Below, one piece after another: positions 43,168 to 51,768 of a DNA stretch of 64,000 nucleotides; position 1 is the stretch's first letter; each line of letters begins with the position of its first letter. Both the position numbers and the translations under genes were made by a program. The notes beneath the pieces were generated by a model. It was not told the origin of the DNA. It did not search any database and saw only the letters and a list, made by a program, of their open reading frames with translations. The stretch is taken from NCBI RefSeq assembly GCF_016107285.1, contig NZ_RCVQ01000002.1, positions 434,001-498,000 on the forward strand, given 5' to 3'. This stretch comes from Roseomonas sp. KE0001 (lineage in GTDB: Bacteria; Pseudomonadota; Alphaproteobacteria; Acetobacterales; Acetobacteraceae).

Positions 43168-43767
43168 GTGGCCCGCAACAAGGACGAGGACCGCCGCCCG
43201 GCGGCGCAGAGATTGCGGGATGTCGCGCGCGATCTCTTCTACCGGCAGGGCATCCGCGCCACCGGCGTCGAGGAACTCTGCCGCGTCGCGGGCACCACCA
43301 AGATCAGCCTCTACCGCGCCTTCCCCTCGAAGGACGAGCTGATCGCCGAGGTGCTGCGCGACGATTGCAGCGAGGATTCCTGCTGGTTCGAGACGGCCGT
43401 CGAGCCGGGGACGCCGCCGCGGGAGCGGCCGCGCGCCTATCTGCGGGCGGCGGTGGAGGTGCTGCGGCAGCCCGGCTTCCGGGGCTGCCCGATGGGCATG
43501 GCGATCGTGGAATTCCCCGACCCGCAGCACCCGGCGCGGCAGGTGACGGATGCCTACAAGCAGAAGGTGCGGTGCGACCTGCGGCGGATCTGCGCCGAGG
43601 CCGGCGCGGCGGAGCCGGACACGATGGGGGACGCCCTGCTGCTGCTGATCGAGGGCGCCTTTGCCGCCGCGCCCTATCTCGGCGCCGCCGAGGCCGCCGA
43701 TGCGCTGGAGCGGGCCGGCCTGCGGCTGATCGGCGGCCTGCTGCCGCCGGCGGGCACGGCCGGCTGA
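43168..43767 (+). CDS. TetR/AcrR family repressor of the RND operon
   Basis: A 199-residue TetR protein. Helix-turn-helix: 'RDVARDLFYRQGIRATGVEELCRVAGTTKISLYRAFPSKDEL' (read in pieces, residues about 16-57). The C-terminal ligand domain has several Cys ('DDCSEDSCWFE', 'FRGCPMGMAIVEF', 'VRCDLRRICAEAG'), more than usual for this family. GTG start 43168 is supported by GAGGAGAG. Divergent from the efflux operon with a perfect inverted repeat between, so it is most likely its repressor. Confidence 0.93.
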   Translation: MARNKDEDRRPAAQRLRDVARDLFYRQGIRATGVEELCRVAGTTKISLYRAFPSKDELIAEVLRDDCSEDSCWFETAVEPGTPPRERPRAYLRAAVEVLRQPGFRGCPMGMAIVEFPDPQHPARQVTDAYKQKVRCDLRRICAEAGAAEPDTMGDALLLLIEGAFAAAPYLGAAEAADALERAGLRLIGGLLPPAGTAG

Positions 43768-43773
43768 GCCGGC
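43759..43773. terminator. Hairpin across the tetR stop, convergent with GntR
   Basis: GCCGGC-TGA-GCCGGC, with the tetR stop codon in the loop, 4 bases before the end of the convergent GntR gene. Weak two-way terminator candidate. Confidence 0.35.
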
Positions 43774-43776
43774 GGG

Positions 43777-44430
43777 TCAGCGCCGCGCTTCCTCCTCCGT
43801 GTCCGGCTGATTGGCGGCCGAGTCCAGGATATGGGACCGCACGCTGGCGGCGACGCGCACCGGGTCGCCGCCGCGCAGGGCCGTCAGGATCTCGCCATGC
43901 CCCTCGGCGCTGCGGCGCAGCGCCCGCATGGAGGGCCAGAGCACCAGCGGCCACAGCCGCGCCCGGTCCCGCACCTCCAGCGCCAGCTCCACCAGCGCGC
44001 GGTTCGGCGCGAAGCCGTAGAGCGTGTCGTGGAAGTCGAGATTGGTGGCGCTCTGGCTGGCCGGACTGCCCTCGGCGATGGCCCGCTCGAAGGCGGCGGC
44101 CTTGGCCTCCAGCAGGGCCAAGGCGGCGTCGTCCAGCCGGGGCAGGGCGGTGAGCGCGGCCTCCGCCTCCAGCAGCGCCCGCACCTCCAGCATCTCGCCG
44201 ATGCGCCGCCGGTCGGGCGTGGCGACACGGAAGCCGCGATTGGGCACATGCTCGACGGTCTGGCGCAGCGCCAGCTCCGCCAGGGCAGCGCGGATGTCGA
44301 AGCGCGTGGCGCCGAAGCGCTCCTCCAGATCCACCTGCCGCAGCCATTCGCCGGCGCGGTAGGCACCGCCGCGGATGGCGGTGGCGAGCTCGGCGGCCAG
44401 CGGGCGGCGGGCGCGGGGCAGGCGGGCCAT
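43777..44430 (-). CDS. GntR family regulator, FCD subfamily (module B)
   Basis: 217 residues: a winged helix ('AELATAIRGGAYRAGEWLRQVDLEERFG', 'ALAELALRQTVEHVPNRGFRV') and an FCD domain ('MLEVRALLEAEAAL', 'NLDFHDTLYGFAPN', 'GHGEILTALRGGD'). The recognition helix reads 'ATRFDIRAALAEL', less canonical than 'SRTPVREAL'. ATG 44430 chosen to give the usual N-terminus. Divergent from the ABC importer operon, with a 14-bp palindrome in the gap. Predicted to control uptake and CoA-dependent breakdown of an organic acid. Confidence 0.9.
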   Translation of the reverse strand: MARLPRARRPLAAELATAIRGGAYRAGEWLRQVDLEERFGATRFDIRAALAELALRQTVEHVPNRGFRVATPDRRRIGEMLEVRALLEAEAALTALPRLDDAALALLEAKAAAFERAIAEGSPASQSATNLDFHDTLYGFAPNRALVELALEVRDRARLWPLVLWPSMRALRRSAEGHGEILTALRGGDPVRVAASVRSHILDSAANQPDTEEEARR

Positions 44431-44488
44431 GATCGTCCGGTCCTGTGGCGGAAAAGGGATTGCGGGGATCGTCAAAGGGGACCTAGCA

Positions 44489-44502
44489 TATTGGCGCCAA
44501 TA
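44489..44502. promoter_or_regulatory. 14-bp palindrome TATTGGCGCCAATA, probable GntR operator
   Basis: A perfect palindrome 58 bases from the GntR start and 68 from the importer start. A direct repeat of its right half (TTGCGCCAA) follows at once. Likely operator for module B. Confidence 0.65.
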
Positions 44503-44570
44503 ATTGCGCCAAAGAGCGCCGGGGTGAACCCCTCCACAGGGAGGCGGGCCCCGTCAGGGAGGACACGCCA

Positions 44571-45695
44571 ATGACCTTGATCGGGCGCCGCGCCACGCTG
44601 GCCCTGCCCGGCCTGCTGCTGCCCGCCGGCCTGCGGGCGCAGGGCGCCACCGGAGCGCCGGCCGGCTATCCCCAGGGCTACCAGGAGGTGGTCGCCGGAG
44701 CGGAGCGCGAGGGCAGCCTGCTGGTCTATTCCATCATGTCGGCCGAGAACTGGCGGCCGGTGCTGGAAGGCTTCAACCGCCGCTATCCCAAGGTGAAGGT
44801 GGAGACGCTGGATCTCCCCAACTCGCGCGAGGTGTTCGAGCGCTACCTGGCCGAGCGTGGCACCAACAGCCGCACCGCCGACCTCCTCGCCACCGCCGAT
44901 CCCTCGGGCTGGATCGAGTTCCAGCAACGCGGCGAGGTGATGCCCTACGAATCGCCCGAGATCGCCGCCTGGCCCGCCTGGTCGCGCCCCTGGCCCGGTG
45001 TCTATACCGTCTCGGCGGATCCGCTGGTCTTCATCTTCAACAAGATGCTGGTGCCGGAGGCGCAGCAGCCGAAGACCTTCGCGCAGTTCACCGAGCTGGC
45101 CGTGGAGAACCGCAGCCGCTGGCGCAACAAGCTGACCAGCTACGGCGCGCATTTCGGCGGCTTCGGCTACTCGGCCAATTTCGGCTTCGTGCAGAAGCAC
45201 GGCGACAGGGCCTGGGAATGGTTCCGCCAGATCGCCCCCGCCCAGCCACGCTGGGAACGCTCCGGCGGGCCGATGACGGAGAAGGTCACCTCCGGCGAGT
45301 ATGTCGCCGGCTGGTTCGTCTCCGCCATCACCTTCTGGCCCCGGCTGAACGACCCGGCGCGGGCGCGTGTGCTGGGCTGGAACTTCATCGGCGACGGGCA
45401 GCTCGTGATTCTGCGCGGCATGGCCATTCCAAAGGGCGCGCGCAACGTCAACGCGGCGAAGCTGCTGCTGGACTACATCGCCTCGGAGGAGGGGCAGCGC
45501 GCCTTCGGCCGTGGCGGCCTGACCCCCGCCCGGCCCGACGTGCGTCCCGGCGAGGGCATCCGCCACACCTACAGCTCGATCACCGAGGCCGTGGGCGGCG
45601 AGCAGAACATCGCCTTCATCGACTACAATCCGGCCATCCTCAGCGAATACCAGCCCTTCCTGGACCGCTGGAAGCAAGCCTACGGCGTGAGCTGA
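44571..45695 (+). CDS. ABC transporter substrate-binding protein (iron/organic-acid type)
   Basis: A 374-residue periplasmic receptor of the type 2 fold, in the group with ferric-ion and phosphonate/phosphoglycerate receptors. The signal peptide ends near 'LPAGLRAQG'. 'GSLLVYSIMSAENWRPVLEGFNRRYPKVKVE' begins the first lobe; 'ADLLATADPSGWIEFQQRG' and 'ADPLVFIFNKMLVPE' are hinge-side segments. GGAGGA precedes ATG 44571. First gene of module B; the permease starts 4 bases later. The CoA-transferase and lyase downstream suggest an organic-acid ligand rather than iron. Confidence 0.9.
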   Translation: MTLIGRRATLALPGLLLPAGLRAQGATGAPAGYPQGYQEVVAGAEREGSLLVYSIMSAENWRPVLEGFNRRYPKVKVETLDLPNSREVFERYLAERGTNSRTADLLATADPSGWIEFQQRGEVMPYESPEIAAWPAWSRPWPGVYTVSADPLVFIFNKMLVPEAQQPKTFAQFTELAVENRSRWRNKLTSYGAHFGGFGYSANFGFVQKHGDRAWEWFRQIAPAQPRWERSGGPMTEKVTSGEYVAGWFVSAITFWPRLNDPARARVLGWNFIGDGQLVILRGMAIPKGARNVNAAKLLLDYIASEEGQRAFGRGGLTPARPDVRPGEGIRHTYSSITEAVGGEQNIAFIDYNPAILSEYQPFLDRWKQAYGVS

Positions 45696-45699
45696 GCCG

Positions 45700-47424
45700 A
45701 TGAGCCTGGCCCTCGACCGGCCGGACGCGCCGCCCGCGCAGCCGGCCATCCCGCGCGCCATTCCCATCCAGTACGGCACCGCCATCCTGGTGCTCGTGCT
45801 GGTGGCGGCGCCGCTCCTGCCCGTGCTGCTGCAATCGGTGCTGGACGGCGCGCTCTACGAGCCGGAGTACAACCTGACGCTGGCGAACTTCGCGCGGCTG
45901 GCGCGCACCGAGGGCTTCGGCACGGTGCTGCTGAACACCGTGCTGCTGGCGGCGCTGACGACGCTGGTGGCGCAGGTCGTGGGCACGCTCGCCGCCATCC
46001 TGTTCGGCCGCACCGACCTGCCGCTGGCGCGGGCGATGAGCGAGTTCTTCCTCTGGCCGCTCTATCTCTCCGCGCTGGTCCTCTCCTTCGGCTGGTACGC
46101 GGTCTATGGCCCCTCGGGCTATGTCACCCTGCTCTGGCAGTCTCTGTTCGGCGACGCGCCCTGGACGCTCTACTCGCTCTGGGGCATGGCGGTCATCGCC
46201 GGTGTCTCGCAGGCGCCGCTGGCCTATATCTACTGCCTGTCCTCCGCCACCATCACCGATCCCTCGCTGGAGGAGGCCGCGCGGGTGTCCGGCGCCGGCA
46301 CGGCGCGCACCCTCTGGCGGGTGACGCTGCCGCTGATGAAGCCCGCCATCGCCTACAGCGCCGTGCTGAACTTCACCGTGGGGCTCGAGCTTCTCTCGAT
46401 TCCGCTGATCTTCGGCGATCCCGCCGGCATCCCCGTGCTCACCACCTTCCTGTTCAACAACGGCGTCTCCTCGCCGCGCCCGGACCACGGCCTCGTCGCC
46501 ACGGCGGCGGCGCTGATGCTGGTGGTGGTGTGCTTCCTGGTCTGGCTGCAGGGGCGGATGCTGGGCAATACGCGCCGTTTCATCACACTGGGCGGCAAGG
46601 CCTCGCGCCCGCGCCCCTTCCGCCTCGGCGGGCTGCGCTGGCCGCTCTTCGCGCTGGCCGCGCTCTACATCCTGGCCACCGTCATCGCGCCGATCGGCAC
46701 GCTGGTGCTGCGCGCCTTCACCGCCTTCCTCTCGCCCATGATCCCGATCGGCGAGGTGCTGACCACCGGCAACTTCACCCAGATCTTCGAATATCCCGTC
46801 TATTCGCGCGCGGTCTGGAACTCCTTCGTGGTCAGCCTAGTCGGCGGCGCGCTGGCCACGGCGCTGATCGCCCTCATTGCCATCGTGGTGCACCGCTCGG
46901 AGTTCCGCTTCCGCGGCGCGCTGCAGTACCTGGCGCTGTTCCCCCGCGCGGTGCCGGGGGTGGTCGCCGGCATCGGCTTCTTCTACGCCTTCGCGCTGCT
47001 GCCGGGACTCGGCTTCCTGCGCAATTCCATCTGGATCCTGGTCATCGCCTTCACTATGCGCTTCATCCCGGCCGGGCTCGGCGCCGTCGCGCCGATGCTG
47101 CTGCAGGTCAGCCCGGATCTCGACCGCGCGGCGCGGGTGCAGGGGGCCGACTGGTGGCGGACCAGCCGCAGCATCCTGCTGCCGCTGATGCGCCCGGCCC
47201 TGGTCGGCTGCTTCACCATCCTCTTCATCTCCTTCTTCAAGGAGTATTCCACGGCGATCTTCCTCTTCGCCCCGGGCAGCGAGGTGATCGGCACGGCCCT
47301 GCTGCAACTCTGGGTGCAGGGCGAGGTCGGCCTCGTCGCCGCGCTGGCCACCATCCAGGTCGCGGTCATCGCCGTCTGCATCGCCGCGGTGCGCGGCATC
47401 TTCGGAGTGAAGCTGCATGGCTGA
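45700..47424 (+). CDS. ABC transporter permease, two fused permease domains
   Basis: A 574-residue permease with about 12 helices made of two binding-protein-dependent permease domains in one chain, as in FbpB/AfuB-type systems. Each half carries an EAA loop: 'DPSLEEAARVSGAGTARTLWRVTLP' and 'SPDLDRAARVQGADWWRTSRSILLP'. It forms the whole channel for the receptor upstream. Overlaps the ATPase gene by 8 bases, so the two are translationally coupled. Confidence 0.92.
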   Translation: MSLALDRPDAPPAQPAIPRAIPIQYGTAILVLVLVAAPLLPVLLQSVLDGALYEPEYNLTLANFARLARTEGFGTVLLNTVLLAALTTLVAQVVGTLAAILFGRTDLPLARAMSEFFLWPLYLSALVLSFGWYAVYGPSGYVTLLWQSLFGDAPWTLYSLWGMAVIAGVSQAPLAYIYCLSSATITDPSLEEAARVSGAGTARTLWRVTLPLMKPAIAYSAVLNFTVGLELLSIPLIFGDPAGIPVLTTFLFNNGVSSPRPDHGLVATAAALMLVVVCFLVWLQGRMLGNTRRFITLGGKASRPRPFRLGGLRWPLFALAALYILATVIAPIGTLVLRAFTAFLSPMIPIGEVLTTGNFTQIFEYPVYSRAVWNSFVVSLVGGALATALIALIAIVVHRSEFRFRGALQYLALFPRAVPGVVAGIGFFYAFALLPGLGFLRNSIWILVIAFTMRFIPAGLGAVAPMLLQVSPDLDRAARVQGADWWRTSRSILLPLMRPALVGCFTILFISFFKEYSTAIFLFAPGSEVIGTALLQLWVQGEVGLVAALATIQVAVIAVCIAAVRGIFGVKLHG

Positions 47425-48541
47425 CCTGACCATCCAGGGCCTGACCAAGCGCTTCGGCGGCGTCACCGCCGTCGAGGGGGTCGACCTGCACGTGGCGGAT
47501 GGCGAGTTCGTCACCCTGCTCGGCCCCTCGGGCTGCGGCAAGTCCACCACCCTCGCCGCCGTGGCCGGGCTCGACCGCGCCGATGGCGGACGCATCCAGG
47601 TGGGCGACAGGGTCTACTTCGACGCCGCGAAGGGGATCTACCTGCCGCCGGAGGCGCGCAACTGCGGTCTTGTCTTCCAGAGCTACGCGCTCTGGCCTCA
47701 CATGACGGTGGCCGACAACGTCGCCTTCCCCCTGACGCTGCGCAAGGTTCCCGCCGCCGAGCGTCGGCGCCGCATCGAGGAGGTGCTGGCGCTGGTCGAG
47801 ATGGAGCGCTACGCCGCGCGCTACCCGCACGAGCTGTCGGGCGGACAGCAGCAGCGCGTGGCGCTGGCCCGCACCCTGGTCTATCGCCCGGCCATCCTGC
47901 TGCTCGACGAGCCGCTCTCCAACCTCGACGCCAAGCTGCGCGACCGCGCCCGCGCCTGGCTGGCCGAGCTGCGCACCCGGCTCGGCCTCACCACCATCTA
48001 TGTCACCCATGACCAGATCGAGGCGCTCTCGCTCTCGGACCGCATCGTGGTGATGAATGGCGGGCACATCGCGCAGATCGGCGCGCCGCAGCAGATCTAC
48101 GAGCAGCCGGCCGATCCCTTCGTCGCCGACTTCATCGGCACCACCAACTTCCTGCCCGCCCGCGTGGTCGGCGCCGCCCCGGCCGGCGGCCGCGCCGTCC
48201 TGGAACTGGCCGACGGGCAGCGGCTGGAGACGGTGGCCGGGCGCGCCGCCGCCGCCGGCGAGCGCGTCACCCTGGCCTATCGCCCCGAGCAGATGCGCGT
48301 GGCGACGCCGGGCGCCGGGGCGGGGGAGGGCCCAGGAGAGGGCCCGGGGGAGGGCTCGGTGCTGGCGACGCGCATCACCAGTCGCTCCTATGTCGGCGGG
48401 CAATGGCAGGTGGGGCTCGACCTCGCCGGCGCCGCCATCCGGCTGGAGGCGCGCACGCCCCCGGCCGGGGACACGCTCGATCTCTGGCTGCCCCATGCGG
48501 GCGGCATCCTGTTCCGGGGAGGCGCCGATGTCGCCGCTTGA
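47417..48541 (+). CDS. ABC transporter ATP-binding protein (module B)
   Basis: A 374-residue importer ATPase. Walker A 'GPSGCGKSTT', Q-loop 'FQSYALWPHM', signature 'LSGGQQQRVALART', Walker B 'ILLLDEPLSNLD' and H-loop 'VTHDQIEA'. The C-terminal ~130 residues form a TOBE-type regulatory domain, interrupted by a Gly/Glu/Pro stretch (G-E-G-P repeated) coded by a 12-bp tandem repeat at 48322-48357. It overlaps the permease start-side by 8 bases and the CoA-transferase by 14 bases. Confidence 0.94.
   Translation: MADLTIQGLTKRFGGVTAVEGVDLHVADGEFVTLLGPSGCGKSTTLAAVAGLDRADGGRIQVGDRVYFDAAKGIYLPPEARNCGLVFQSYALWPHMTVADNVAFPLTLRKVPAAERRRRIEEVLALVEMERYAARYPHELSGGQQQRVALARTLVYRPAILLLDEPLSNLDAKLRDRARAWLAELRTRLGLTTIYVTHDQIEALSLSDRIVVMNGGHIAQIGAPQQIYEQPADPFVADFIGTTNFLPARVVGAAPAGGRAVLELADGQRLETVAGRAAAAGERVTLAYRPEQMRVATPGAGAGEGPGEGPGEGSVLATRITSRSYVGGQWQVGLDLAGAAIRLEARTPPAGDTLDLWLPHAGGILFRGGADVAA
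48322..48357 (+). repeat. 12-bp in-frame tandem repeat inside the ATPase gene
   Basis: Three 12-bp units (GGGGGAGGGCCC, AGGAGAGGGCCC, GGGGGAGGGCTC) encode G-E-G-P, G-E-G-P, G-E-G-S between beta strands of the TOBE-type domain. Because the unit is a multiple of three, copy changes keep the frame. Confidence 0.8.
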
Positions 48542-49778
48542 GACCACGCGGGGCGGCGGCCTGCCGCGCGCCGACTACACGCCGGAGGCGACCGGCCCGC
48601 TGCAGGGCGTGCGGGTGCTGGACCTCTCCCGCCTCGTCGCCGGCAACACGCTGACGCAGCACCTGGCGGATTTCGGCGCCACGGTGGACAAGGTGGAGCC
48701 GCGCGATGGCGACACGCTGCGCGGCTGGCGCGTGCGCGGTGTCGAGACCGCCTGGAAGGTGCATGGCCGCGGCAAGCGCAGCCTCTGCATCGACTTCCGC
48801 CACGGGGAGGCGATCCCGCTGATCCGCCGCCTCGTCCCCGGCGCGGCGATGCTGGTCGAGAGCTTCCGCCCCGGCACGCTGGAGGCGATGGGCCTGGCGC
48901 CGGAGGAGCTGCTCCGGCTGGAGCCCCGGCTCATCATCGTCCGCATCTCCGGCTGGGGGCAGGACGGGCCCTATTCCCGCCGGCCCGGCTTCGGCACGCT
49001 GGTCGAGGGCTTCACCGGTTTCGCCGAGATGAACGGCTTCGCCGACCGCGAGCCGGTGCTGCCGCCGATGTATCTCGCCGACACCATCGCCGGGCTGACC
49101 GGCGCCTTCGCCGCGATGGCGGCACTGCGCGAGGTGGAGATGCGCGGCGGCCAGGGCCAGGTGATCGACCTGCCGCTGCTCGACCCGCTCTTCACCGCGC
49201 TCGGCCCGCAGGCGGCGAACTACCGCCTCACCGGCAAGACCAAGCCGCGCACCGGCAGCCGCTCCACCGGCGCCGCGCCGCGCAATGTCTACCGCACCAG
49301 GGATGACGGCTGGGTCTGCCTCTCCGCCTCCACCCAGGGCATGGCGGAGCGGGTGCTGCGCTCCATCGGGCGCGGCGACCTCATCGACGATCCGCGCTTC
49401 CGCACCAACGAGCAGCGCGTGGCGCATGGCGAGGAGCTGGACGCCATCATCGGCGCTTTCATCGCACGCAGGACACTGGAGGAGAACGTGGCCTTCTTCG
49501 AAGCCGCCGAGGTCACCATCGGCCCGGTGAACGACATCGTCCGCGTCATGGGCGACCGGCACGTGCGGGCGCGTGCCCTGCTGGCCGAGTATCCGGACGA
49601 GGACATGGGGAGCTTTCCGATGCATGCCGTTCCCGCGCGCCTCTCCGGCACGCCCGGCGCGATCCGCGCACCGGCGCCGCGCCTCGGCCAGCACAGCCGC
49701 GACATCCTGGCGGCGCAGGGCTTCTCGCCGGACGAGATCGCGGCGGCGGCGGCCTCCGGCCTGGTGGTGACGGCATGA
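48528..49778 (+). CDS. CaiB/BaiF (class III) CoA-transferase
   Basis: A 416-residue formyl-CoA-transferase-family enzyme that moves CoA between carboxylic acids. 'LQGVRVLDLSRLVAGNTLTQHLADFGA' is the family opening; the catalytic aspartate is D185 in 'MYLADTIAGLTGA'. 'GRGKRSLCIDFR', 'VESFRPGTLEAMGL' and 'ISGWGQDGPYSRRPGFGTL' are further signatures. ATG 48528 follows GGGGAGG and lies within the ATPase gene end (14-base overlap). It probably activates the imported acid using succinyl-CoA or acetyl-CoA; the acceptor is unknown. Confidence 0.92.
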   Translation: MSPLETTRGGGLPRADYTPEATGPLQGVRVLDLSRLVAGNTLTQHLADFGATVDKVEPRDGDTLRGWRVRGVETAWKVHGRGKRSLCIDFRHGEAIPLIRRLVPGAAMLVESFRPGTLEAMGLAPEELLRLEPRLIIVRISGWGQDGPYSRRPGFGTLVEGFTGFAEMNGFADREPVLPPMYLADTIAGLTGAFAAMAALREVEMRGGQGQVIDLPLLDPLFTALGPQAANYRLTGKTKPRTGSRSTGAAPRNVYRTRDDGWVCLSASTQGMAERVLRSIGRGDLIDDPRFRTNEQRVAHGEELDAIIGAFIARRTLEENVAFFEAAEVTIGPVNDIVRVMGDRHVRARALLAEYPDEDMGSFPMHAVPARLSGTPGAIRAPAPRLGQHSRDILAAQGFSPDEIAAAAASGLVVTA

Positions 49779-50662
49779 CCCCGCATCCCGTCTGGCGCTC
49801 CGGCCTGTTCGTGCCGGTGAACGTGGAGCGCTTCCTGGCCCGCGCGCACGAGCGCGGCGCCGATGCCATCCAGCTCGACCTGGAGGACAGCATCGCCCCC
49901 GCCGACAAGCCGGAGGCCCGCCGCCGGGTGGAGGCCGCCGTGGCGCGGCTGCGGCGCGAGGCGCGCGCGGATATCCTGGTGCGCATCAACCAGCCGCTCG
50001 AGGATGCGGTGCGCGACCTGGAGGCGGCCGTCATCCCCGGTGTCGCCGCCATCATGGTGACCAAGGTGGAGGGCGCGGACCATCTGCGCCTGCTCGACGA
50101 ACTGGTTTCCCGCCTGGAGCAGGCGCGCGGCCTGCCGGCGGGGGGCATCCGCTTCGTCGCGCTGATCGAGGCGCCGGGGCCGCTGTCGCGCGCGCATGAC
50201 ATCGCCCGCGCCACGCCGCGGCTGGTGGGCCTCTCCCTCGGCGCCGAGGACTACGCCACGGCGATCGGCGGCGAGCCCTCGGAGGAGGTGTTGCTGATGC
50301 CCAAGCAGCAGATCCTGCAGGCGGCCACGGCCGCCGGCCTGATGCCGCTCGGCACCATCAGCACCGTGGCCGACTATTCCGACCTCGCCGCCTATGAGCG
50401 GGTGGTGCGCCGCTCCGCCGCCTTCGGCTTCGTCGGCGCCTCGGCCATCCACCCCTCGCAGGTGCCGGTGCTGAACGCCGGCTTCAGCCCCTCGCCCGCC
50501 CGGGTGGCGGAGGCGGAGCGGATCGTGGCGCTGGACCGGGAGGCGGCGGCGCAGGGACGCGGCTCCTTCGCCATCGACGGCAAGATGATCGACATCCCGA
50601 TCGTCCGCCGCGCCGTGGCGCTGCTGGCGCGGGCGCGCGCCGTCGCCGCCCGCGCCGGGTGA
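49775..50662 (+). CDS. HpcH/HpaI-type CoA-ester lyase (CitE-like)
   Basis: A 295-residue TIM-barrel lyase of the CitE / malyl-CoA lyase group. 'WRSGLFVPVNVERFLARA' at the start, 'GADAIQLDLEDSIAPADK' and 'VALIEAPGPLSRAHDIA' with metal-binding acids, 'LGAEDYATAIGG' and 'GASAIHPSQVPVLNAGFSPS'. Members split or form (S)-malyl-CoA, citramalyl-CoA or related 3-hydroxyacyl-CoA esters. ATGA overlap with the CoA-transferase makes transfer-then-cleavage of one substrate likely. Last gene of module B; the convergent ATPase of module C ends 8 bases away. Confidence 0.92.
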   Translation: MTPHPVWRSGLFVPVNVERFLARAHERGADAIQLDLEDSIAPADKPEARRRVEAAVARLRREARADILVRINQPLEDAVRDLEAAVIPGVAAIMVTKVEGADHLRLLDELVSRLEQARGLPAGGIRFVALIEAPGPLSRAHDIARATPRLVGLSLGAEDYATAIGGEPSEEVLLMPKQQILQAATAAGLMPLGTISTVADYSDLAAYERVVRRSAAFGFVGASAIHPSQVPVLNAGFSPSPARVAEAERIVALDREAAAQGRGSFAIDGKMIDIPIVRRAVALLARARAVAARAG

Positions 50663-50670
50663 GGCGGGGG

Positions 50671-51768
50671 CTACTCCGTCAGCCAGTGCGCGCTGCCGAG
50701 ATCGACGGTGATGGCGACGGTGTCGCCCACCTCGTGCAGCCGCGGGACGCCGCTGAAGGGCATGTCCACCAGCACCTCGGCCTCGCCGACGCGCACGCCG
50801 TAGCGCAGGACGGGCCCGAGGAACTCGCGATGCGCCACGGTGCCGGTCAGAAGGCTGTCGGGCCGCGGCGGCGCCAGGCTCGCATCCTGCGGCCGGAACA
50901 TCAGCCGCGCGCCCGGCGGGGGGCGCAGCCCGGCCGGCAGCGGCAGCGCCGGCCCGCCCTCCACCGCGAACCGCCCCTCGCGCGGCGTGCCCGCCAGGAT
51001 GTTGGCGCTGCCCAGGAAGCCGGCGACGAACAGGTTCGCCGGCCGCGCGTAGAGCGCCATCGGCGTGTCCACCTGCTGCACGCTGCCCTCGCGGAACACC
51101 GCGATGCGGTCGCAGACCGTATTCGCCTCCTCCTGGTCGTGCGTCACGAAGATCGCCGTCATGCCCAGGCTTCGCTGCAGGTCGCGCAACTCCCGCCGCA
51201 CCTGCACGCGGAGCTTGGCGTCGAGGTTGGAGAGCGGCTCGTCGAGCAGCAGCAGGCGCGGGCGGATGGCGATGGTGCGCGCCACCGCGACGCGCTGCTG
51301 CTGGCCGCCCGAGAGGGCGGCGGGACGGCGGTCGGCGAGATGCGCGAGCCCCACCAGCCCGAGCGCCTGCTCGACCCGGGCAGCGATCTCGGCGCGGGGC
51401 AGGCGCCGCTCCTCGAGCCCGAAGGCGACGTTCTGCCGCACGCTCAGATGCGGCCAGAGCGCGTAGGACTGGAACACCATGCCGATGTCGCGCTTCCAGG
51501 GCGGCAGGGCCGAGATGTCCCGCCCCCCGACCAGGACGCGGCCGGTATCGGCCTGGTTGAAGCCGGCGATCAGCCGCAGCAGCGTCGTCTTGCCGCAGCC
51601 GGAGGGGCCGAGGAAGGCGAAGAACTCGCCGGGCCTGATCTCCAGCTCGACATCCTTCAGGACGTGGTTGCTGCCATAGGAGAGGTTGACCCCCTCGATC
51701 CGCACCCCCGCCGCCTGGCCGGCGACGGAGAGGGCGGCGGCCTCCTCCTCGCGCGGGCCGGGCGTCAT
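50671..51768 (-). CDS. ABC transporter ATP-binding protein (module C)
   Basis: A 365-residue importer ATPase. Walker A 'GPSGCGKTTLL', signature 'LSGGQQQRVAVARTIA', Walker B 'LLLLDEPLSNLD', H-loop 'VTHDQEEA', and a C-terminal TOBE domain ('RLMFRPQDASL', 'GTVAHREFLGPVLRYGVRVG'). Last gene of a minus-strand receptor-permease-ATPase set, coupled to the permease by a 4-base overlap. Similar in build to the module B ATPase but clearly a different gene, with a shorter C-terminal domain and no G-E-G-P insert. Confidence 0.93.
   Translation of the reverse strand: MTPGPREEEAAALSVAGQAAGVRIEGVNLSYGSNHVLKDVELEIRPGEFFAFLGPSGCGKTTLLRLIAGFNQADTGRVLVGGRDISALPPWKRDIGMVFQSYALWPHLSVRQNVAFGLEERRLPRAEIAARVEQALGLVGLAHLADRRPAALSGGQQQRVAVARTIAIRPRLLLLDEPLSNLDAKLRVQVRRELRDLQRSLGMTAIFVTHDQEEANTVCDRIAVFREGSVQQVDTPMALYARPANLFVAGFLGSANILAGTPREGRFAVEGGPALPLPAGLRPPPGARLMFRPQDASLAPPRPDSLLTGTVAHREFLGPVLRYGVRVGEAEVLVDMPFSGVPRLHEVGDTVAITVDLGSAHWLTE

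Noticed and set aside
44571-48541. Annotation of the module B importer as a ferric-iron transporter
   Set aside because: The fold group includes iron receptors, but tight coupling to a CoA-transferase and lyase argues for an organic acid, so no metal specificity was assigned.
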